Source: Impatiens glandulifera
Taxonomy: Eukaryota; Streptophyta; Magnoliopsida; Ericales; Balsaminaceae
DNA length: 64,000 nucleotides
NCBI RefSeq assembly: GCF_907164915.1
Contig: NC_061862.1
Span: 90,630,846 to 90,694,845 of the forward strand
Direction of reading: 5' to 3'
Position 1 is the first letter of the stretch; the number at the start of each line of letters is the position of its first letter. The notes under the pieces are model-generated. The model was not told the origin of the DNA, made no database searches, and was given only the letters and a program-made list of their open reading frames with translations. The position numbers and the translations under genes were made by a program. Of this stretch, positions 58,273 through 64,000 are shown piece after piece.

Positions 58273-59105
58273 AACAAAAGGAGGAGAGAATCTATCATTT
58301 GCTAGAATTAGCATAAAGGTGAATCATCGTAGCACATTGCCGAATAATATGACAATGGTCTACAAGAAATTAAAATCTATTGTTATGGGAATCACTTATG
58401 AGTGGAGACCAGACATGTGTTCATTGTGCAATACTTTCCAACATGCCAACACGAATGTGCTCAAGCAATGGAAGAAGAGCAGAAAATACTGAAAGGCCAA
58501 GAAACAAAAAATCAAGAAAAAGAAACAAATGAATATAAAAGCAAAGAGCAAAATGTGGAGAAACAAAAAGAAGCAGAAACTAAGGAGGAATCTGAAAATG
58601 AAGAAAACAATGAAATTGAAGAAAATAGGTTAAGTGGGTTTCTGTTGAAGAAGAGAATAAATGCAGTGATGAAATATGGAATGAAAAAGACGAAAGAAGT
58701 TGATTATCAAACAAGTAAACCTGTATTACATGAAATTAGAGAGGATGATACTCAAAATAATCAAGTTGAATTAGAGGTTACCCAAGGCTGTTGCAGAGGA
58801 TACCATAGATGAAGTAAAAAGAAGCAAAGACAAGAATCCTGAAACTCAAGTTAAGAACAATAAAGATAAGAATCTTGAAATCCTAAAAAATAATATTTTT
58901 TTTTATTAGATTAGCACGGGTTTGTTCAAATAAAGATTTCACAATAAGAATAAGCAAGCTTCATCATCTTCTTCAATTCAATCTTCTTTCATCGCAAGAG
59001 AAAGGGGCAAGGGAAGGGGAAGAAGGCCACATGACATAGTAGGATTATATAAAAATAAATTCCCTGATTGGGATAATGAGGAGCTGTTATTTACTATAAT
59101 CTTTT
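58273..59105 (+). pseudogene. LINE-3 ORF1, 3' part
   Basis: It resumes after the copia element with ENLSFARISIKVNHRSTLP, then VMGITYEWRPDMCSLCNTFQ (Cys-rich finger near 58395-58450). After a shift comes a Lys/Glu-rich region (58402-58812) and RGKGRGRRPHDIVGLYKNKF near 59005-59065. It ends near 59105, directly before the 3' UTR. RNA-binding ORF1 of the DUF4283 type. Confidence 0.65.
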
Positions 59106-59281
59106 AATTTGTAACCTTTGTTGTATGGTTGTGTGAATATTACTAATCAGATACTTTAGGGTCTGTCAATTGTCATCATTTAATCATAGTTAGGGTCTGT
59201 CTAGTTATGATTCTTGACCCTTTCACTTTTTAGATTTTTAATGAAATAGTATTAACCGTTTTCTCCAAAAAATGCTTCCTA

Positions 59282-59845
59282 ATGTTTGTCTGGTTTTAAC
59301 TTTGTTTTAGAAGGAGTTGGCAAAAATATTGAAGAGTTGGCCTTTGAAGTTGTGCCATCTCTAGGAAGAATGCGCTGGTATTGGATTTCAAGGGCTAGGT
59401 AATATTTTCATCAAACAGGGACTGGAACATTCATTTTAGTAGAGCAAGTGGACTTGGAATGTTCACGTCAAGATACCGCTATGTGGACTGCCATTAACTC
59501 CGAAGGATGGGAAAGACTTGTCGCCCAAAGACTTTGAAACTGTAGTAAGATAAGCCCATTGAAATCATAATAAATAATACATTCGCTCTAAAACTATAAA
59601 ACTAAATTGGGGTAATAACGAGCGAGTCGAAGATTTCCTCCTCATTCTTTGGACTAAAATCTAACGTTGGGCAAGATGTTTGTAAATATGAATGGAGACG
59701 AAAGTTGTATAAAGTCGTAAAGATCTCGATCTTCCTAGTGATATGTGGGACAAACATAGTTATAAGTTCTCCAAGTTTTCAAGAAAATGTGAGGAATACC
59801 TCATTCACGCCTGAGGGAATAGTCCCTGAAGAAATTAGTTATTGA
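59282..59845. other. Unassigned, moderate GC
   Basis: Host sequence beyond LINE-3 with no recognised domain. A short readable stretch (IPLCGLPLTPKDGKDLSPKD, near 59475) is unexplained. Confidence 0.3.
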
Positions 59846-60548
59846 GTGTCACACCCTGAAAATTGGTTTTGCTCGAAGCCAACTACTCTACTTCCCTATT
59901 TCTTGCATTTTCACCTCCCCTATTAGTGTCCCGAATTCAAGTTGATTCTATTTTGCCTCTTCCTCAGAGAAAGACGATCAAACAATTTCCAATCATGGTC
60001 TTTGCGGATATGAGCATCCATATAATATACAAAAAGAAACTCCTATTGAGAGAGAATTGGATTTGGTTAGACAATGTGTGGTTGGTAAACAAGGATCGGT
60101 TTTCTTTCCCCAATTCGTCGATAGGCTCCTTAGTTTCATTGAACACCACTTTCATCCGCTCTACAATTTTATTGAGTGTCTCCCTCCGTTGCCTTAGCTC
60201 AAGTATATATAGGGACAATCACATCTATGTTCATCTTGATCTAGTCCAGCCTCTTCCCCACGTATCTAACCAGCTCGCATGGAGTCTAGCTCGACTCGAT
60301 CATGACCTTAGACAAAATTGGTCCTGGCCGGATGAACAAAAGATATCGACAAGCATAGAGAAGTTGTCCAAAGATATGGGACCAAGGCTAAGTAGGAATC
60401 AGTATGGGACAACCCCTCTCTCTTTTATCCCTTCCAACTAGACGAGCCAACTAGACTCAATCGTCTGACCGATAATACAGTTAGAAGTTTCCTTTCTAGC
60501 TTGGTTTCGGGATGGCTTTATATGAATCACGATAAATAAAGCCATCCC
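59846..60548. other. GC-richer block with a terminal hairpin
   Basis: A 192-codon frame (59863-60441) crosses it but has no recognisable domain, and codon use looks random. At the right end a perfect 13-base stem GGGATGGCTTTAT / ATAAAGCCATCCC (60509-60521 and 60536-60548) closes a 14-base loop. Just beyond, GTATCCACCACCTAA (near 60584) repeats a word found at the left edge of the 50020-51080 block. It may be another organellar-like or transposon-derived piece; unresolved. Confidence 0.3.
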
Positions 60549-61157
60549 AAAACAAAATAAATAGGTCTAAAAATTATTAAGGTATCCACCACCTAACAAA
60601 TTGTTCTAGGTTTGAATTCAAAACTTCATTTCTCAAACAAAGATGAGTAATATATTTAAGTTAGTACTACACTAATATTGTTACAACACATTTTAATAAA
60701 TTCATAATTTTTTAAAATATATCTTTTTCGCAATAGCTATATTTATTTTTTTATAATTTAAATTTTCAAATAAATTGTTAATCTATTTAAATTTATAAAT
60801 TAACTAATTTAAAACAACATATTTTTGATATCTTATTTTAAAATTTTTAAATATATATATTTTTAATTGTTTAAAAGTTAAATATTTTTATAAAATTAGA
60901 AAAAACATCTTACCACATCCTAATCAAATAACATTTCTTTTATCTTATTATATAATAATATAATTTTATAATTATAATTATAATTAACTAATATCTCATT
61001 AATATTTTTTTATTTTTTATAGCTCTTTAATATTAATTTTTACAACTCTTTTATCTAACAAAAAAATTATATTAAAAAATCATAAAAATCAGGCTCTATA
61101 ATAATAATAATTATTATTATTATTATAAATTTTATAATTTACATCATATTTATTAAT
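60549..61157. other. Intergenic, very AT-rich
   Basis: No feature seen apart from short AAT/ATT runs near 61100. Confidence 0.5.
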
Positions 61158-61465
61158 AGAGAAATGATAGAGAGACTCGGGAACTGTCCCAACGACTGGC
61201 TATGTGGCGTGCCAGCGTGAAAAAAATGTGCGCCTCTTCGACTTTCTTTTCAAACCCTAATCTTCCATTTTAAAATTATTACGCCCCTAACAAAGAAAAA
61301 CAAAGTGTTCATCTTCCTTTTGCTTCAGCCGCGCGATCAAACCCAATAGGTTGCGCATCCATTATTCGTATTCCTTCAACTTCAAACAACCCACACGATC
61401 AAACCCTAACATCCTGCGCATCCATTGTTCGTCTTCCTTCCGTTCTCCGTTTCACGCGCTTCAAA

Positions 61466-62800
61466 ATGGTAAACTCATCATTCTTTACTTTAGTGCGATA
61501 TTTAGTGATGTAGTATAACATATGACTCTATGATATTAGGATTCAGATAAACAAATGGTCATTTATGATGCTAAGAAGAAAGAAGCGAATGCAAATGCAA
61601 ATGTAAAGAAGACAACGGAGAAGAAGATGGTGTCTGAAGTTGAAAGGTAACCAATGTTATGATTCCTCTTAATGTTATAATTTTGTATTAAACTGGAATA
61701 CTGGAATGTCATGATTTCTTTACAGTGTTAAGGTATATAAGAGAAAGAAAGTGAAGAGAAAGTCATACAAGGTTAAAATGAAACAAACGAGATACTGCGT
61801 TGCCATATTATTTGAACTGCGTTGTCATGTTGTTTGAACTTCGTTTCCATGTTTTATTAACAACATTGTTATGTTTTTAATACTACGTTGTCATAATTAT
61901 TTTTTTTTGAAATGTGAAAGTATATAAGAAGAGGAAGTCTGACAAGGTTGAAAGATAACAAACAAGATACTACATTGCCATGTTGTTTGAACTTCGTTGT
62001 CATATTGTTTGAACTTCGTTGTCATGTTTTATTAATTGCGCTGTCATGTTTTTAATACTATGTTGTCATAATCATATTTTTTTTGTAATGTGAATGTATC
62101 TAAGAAGAGGAAATCTGACAAGGTTGAAAGATAACAAACGAGATACTGCGTTGTCATGTGGTTTAAACTTCGTTGTCATGTGTTATTAACTGTGTTGTCA
62201 TGTTATTTGAACCGAGTTATCATAATAATACTATTTTTTAGTGTGAAGAAATCTAAGAAGAGGAAACTTTCTCCATATCCCGCTTCTTCAATTAATTAAA
62301 AAGGACGGAAATTGGCTATTATAAACATCCAAACCTCACTAAAAGGCCTTTACAAACTGGTCCAAGAACTAACGAATGTTCAGAAAAAGGCTATACAGAC
62401 CATTGGTTTCGGCTCCCTACTCTCCTTGGGTATCTCAAGATGTCCTTTCCAAGTATCCAGTCACCTTTTACAAAATTTTAATGCTAGAAGGAATGCTCTT
62501 ATATAGTGCAACGAGGAATTGTTGAAAATCGTCGAGGTGAATGTTTAGTGCATGCTGAACCTCATACGATATGACGTCAAAATAATAGAGTCCATTGTGC
62601 AGAACTTTGATGATGGACCAGAGTACCTCCAAATTCTCAAGAATTGGAGGAGAAGATGGGTTGGGAGTGAAATCAGATGTGCTCCTGCAACTCTCTACAT
62701 GACTAATGAATTTTAGCAAGCAAATATGCGGATGCCGATTTTAAACAAGACTTTGTTGTATACGTTGTATCCAACTTTCTATGGACAAAACAAAATCTGT
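61466..62800 (+). pseudogene. Gene relic of the type found N-terminal to Ulp1-like proteases in plant transposons
   Basis: Exon 1 holds only the ATG (61466-61468), followed by GTAAAC. Exon 2 (61540-61646, DSDKQMVIYDAKKKEANANA) ends at donor AG/GTAACC. Exon 3 starts after TTTACAG at 61726 (SVKVYKRKKVKRKSYKVK). After repeated intron-exon units, 62312-62506 encodes LTNVQKKAIQTIGFGSLLSL, like the conserved start (AV--IGFGGLL-L) of plant MULE/CACTA-associated proteins that end in a Ulp1 cysteine protease. In other frames LKNWRRRWVGSEIRCAPATL and FKQDFVVYVVSNFLWTKQ follow. Stops and shifts show it is dead. The protease domain itself is not present. Confidence 0.5.
61719..62265 (+). repeat. Tandem exon-intron units (about 175 bp)
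   Basis: The block AAGAAGAGGAAGTCTGACAA, GGTTGAAAG and the following GTTGTCATG-rich stretch occurs at about 61911 and 62088, with a diverged copy at 61726 and a partial copy at 62243. In the repeated copies the donor GTAAC has become ATAAC. Each unit would add a Lys/Arg-rich exon. Confidence 0.7.
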
Positions 62801-62859
62801 AGTATAGGAAACAACAACTCTTGTTCTTAAATATTAGTAATGTCATGTTATGAATATAA

Positions 62860-63062
62860 TACGTTGTCATGTTATTTGAACTGCATTGTCATGTTGTTTG
62901 AACAACATTGTCATGTTGTTTGAACTGTGTTGTCATGTTATTTGAACTACGTTGTCATGTTATTTGAACTGTGTTGTCATGTTATTTGAACTATGTTGTC
63001 ATATTATTTGAACTGCGTTGTCAAGTTGTTTGAATTGCGTTGTCATGTTTATTTGAACTATA
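62860..63062. repeat. 22-bp minisatellite GTTGTCATGTTATTTGAACTRC
   Basis: About nine head-to-tail copies. The same unit, more diverged, fills the presumed introns at 61795-62230. The array lies exactly between the plus-strand gene relic and the truncated end of the FAR1 relic. Confidence 0.85.
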
Positions 63063-63069
63063 ACCAATT

Positions 63070-64000
63070 TTGTAGGGAGTTTCTTCATTATATGCCAAAG
63101 ACAAAAACAATGATTGGTGTTTATAAATATCTTTTTGATAGCAATGATCATTGATCGATATTGGTCAGTGATTATTATCTTTGGAGCACGTCCGTGCATA
63201 CATGCCAACCAGACTTTAAAAAGCCAAATAAATGACTCTAAATCCTACTAGATAGTAAGCCATGTCCTTGTAAAATAAATTGTCCATGATGATTAACCTC
63301 GATAAAAGAAGCAAAATGAATATCATAACGGTTTGAGAAAAATGTTGTGTCAAAGGTGATGACATCCGAGAAGTACTCATAAGCAGTCCTACATCTTCTA
63401 TCAGCCCAAAACACATTCCTTATCTGGGATTCCTCGTCCAAATCATAAACATAAAAAATTTAAACATCTACATTACATTCTATAGAAATATTGACAAAGT
63501 GCTTCAGCATCACTATTTCCTAACCTCAACCTCTTAGCTTCTAAAATATAGTTTCTATAACTTCTCTCATCAAAAGTCAGATTATCATATCCTCCAGCTT
63601 CAACTACAAATGATTGAAATGTTTTTGTCAAAATTATTCCATCTTTGTTGTTTGATTGCAATCTTTTCTTCACAATTGAATCTAAAACCTTGTGAAATCT
63701 AAGATGTCTCGACTTTTCTAGGCTCAAAATATGGTTATGTTCATGGTAGACACTAGTAATCTCAACTACACTTTTATTCCTAACAACAATATTTATCTTA
63801 TCTTTACAATTCGTCTTGGTGGAAGGTCTAACTTGTAAAATATTTTTCCCCTTTGAAGAAAATACACCACTTTTAGCACATGCAATGGAGAACCACTTTT
63901 GTTTGTCATCTTGACATTTCTTGCTCCTAACTTAAAAATTCTGAAACTCTTTGATTGGGCATAAGTCTTATAATACTCACGAAGCTCATTTTCGTAATTA
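63070..64000 (-). pseudogene. FAR1/FHY3-type MULE transposase, N-terminal half
   Basis: From the right edge: NYENELREYYKTYAQSKSFR (start of the FAR1 domain), then after a one-base shift near 63935 the zinc-finger block with IACAKSG, TNCKDK and YHEHNH. Next SFVVEAGGYDNLTFDERSYR (63473-63727), ESQIRNVFWADRRCRTAYEY and the MULE transposase core VITFDTTFF (first Asp), and, after another shift near 63215, MHGRAPKIIITDQYRSMIIA (second Asp) and CLWHIMKKLP. It ends abruptly at the 22-bp array, so the last catalytic Glu and the SWIM finger are missing. FAR1 and FHY3 are domesticated relatives; here frameshifts and transposon context argue for an element relic, not a host gene. Confidence 0.8.

Larger units (their letters stand above)
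52310..59266 (+). mobile_element. ORF1-only LINE (LINE-3 of window) with nested copia element
   Basis: The element is flanked by the 15-base duplication AAAAAATGCTTCCTA (52295-52309 and 59267-59281). It starts right after the A-tail of LINE-2 and ends with a similar 3' tail (TTTTTAATGAAATAGTATTA, then CCGTTTTCTCC and A-run). Without the copia insertion it is only about 1.72 kb: a leader with CGACACGATTGACAC-type repeats, ORF1, and 3' UTR, with no ORF2. The duplication on both sides shows that this short form was inserted as such by a LINE machinery, and is not the remains of a long LINE deleted later, unless deletion occurred after insertion. Confidence 0.8.
61158..64000. mobile_element. Mutator-like element (FAR1-type) with Ulp1-associated gene, partial
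   Basis: A minus-strand FAR1-type transposase relic (63070-64000) faces a plus-strand gene relic (61466-62800). A candidate left terminal repeat begins AGAGAAATGATAGAGAGACT (61158). Plant MULEs carrying a FAR1-related transposase, or Ulp1-like genes, are well known. The right end is outside the window, so terminal repeats cannot be compared and the two genes may belong to separate insertions. Confidence 0.5.

Noticed and set aside
59863..60441. 192-codon open frame on the plus strand
   Set aside because: No recognisable domain, no promoter or polyA context, and an antisense frame of similar look; length is explained by the higher GC of the block.
1..64000. tRNA, rRNA and CRISPR-like arrays
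   Set aside because: No tRNA A/B box pair with cloverleaf and no rRNA segment was seen. The tandem arrays are head-to-tail minisatellites or palindrome arrays without unique spacers.

Overview
This is a repeat-rich nuclear segment of a flowering plant, most likely a eudicot. It is AT-rich, carries plant-type Ty1/copia, LINE, PIF/Harbinger, Mutator and hAT elements, and has a plant-specific GIR1/GIR2-type gene and a decayed plant PPR gene. The species cannot be fixed from the sequence. There is no bacterial-style gene organisation, tRNA, rRNA or CRISPR array.

Layout. 1-5837: the 5' part of a minus-strand copia-like element with a 1.9 kb LTR, a heavily damaged gag, and downstream an undamaged 359-codon second ORF that runs off the left edge. 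Arrays of short TAGAC/GTCTA palindromes lie in the LTR and again in front of the second ORF. 6542-8047: a PPR pseudogene with its probable promoter. 9092-9947: a Harbinger-type MITE. 11066-11401: an intact GIR1/GIR2-like gene, the only clearly functional host gene. 15036-18297: an ORF1-only LINE carrying a fragment of a Harbinger gene. 18950-28707: a dead copia element with a 773-bp tandem duplication, split by a Ty3/gypsy-type LTR and by a hAT-like MITE. 28708-39527: mostly AT-rich intergenic DNA with two MITEs and one orphan exon.

39528-49085 is a complete PIF/Harbinger transposon (TTA target duplication). It has divergent ORF1 and transposase genes around a 52-bp minisatellite, and its transposase is split by a copia element (40265-45771) with two LTRs. 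49549-49692 is a fragment related to the second ORF at the left edge. 50020-51080 looks organellar or mosaic and contains a gypsy RNase H fragment. 51085-52294 is the 3' end of a LINE. Directly after it sits a second ORF1-only LINE (52310-59266, 15-bp target duplication), itself split by another copia element (53035-58267, target duplication CCAAT). 61158-64000 is a Mutator-like element with a FAR1-type transposase relic (minus) and a gene of the Ulp1-associated type (plus) whose introns are filled with GTTGTCATG-type repeats.

The window is therefore a stack of nested insertions around two host loci. Boundaries are good where a target duplication is given. Reading-frame lesions were found by reading the translations by eye. 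No database search was possible.
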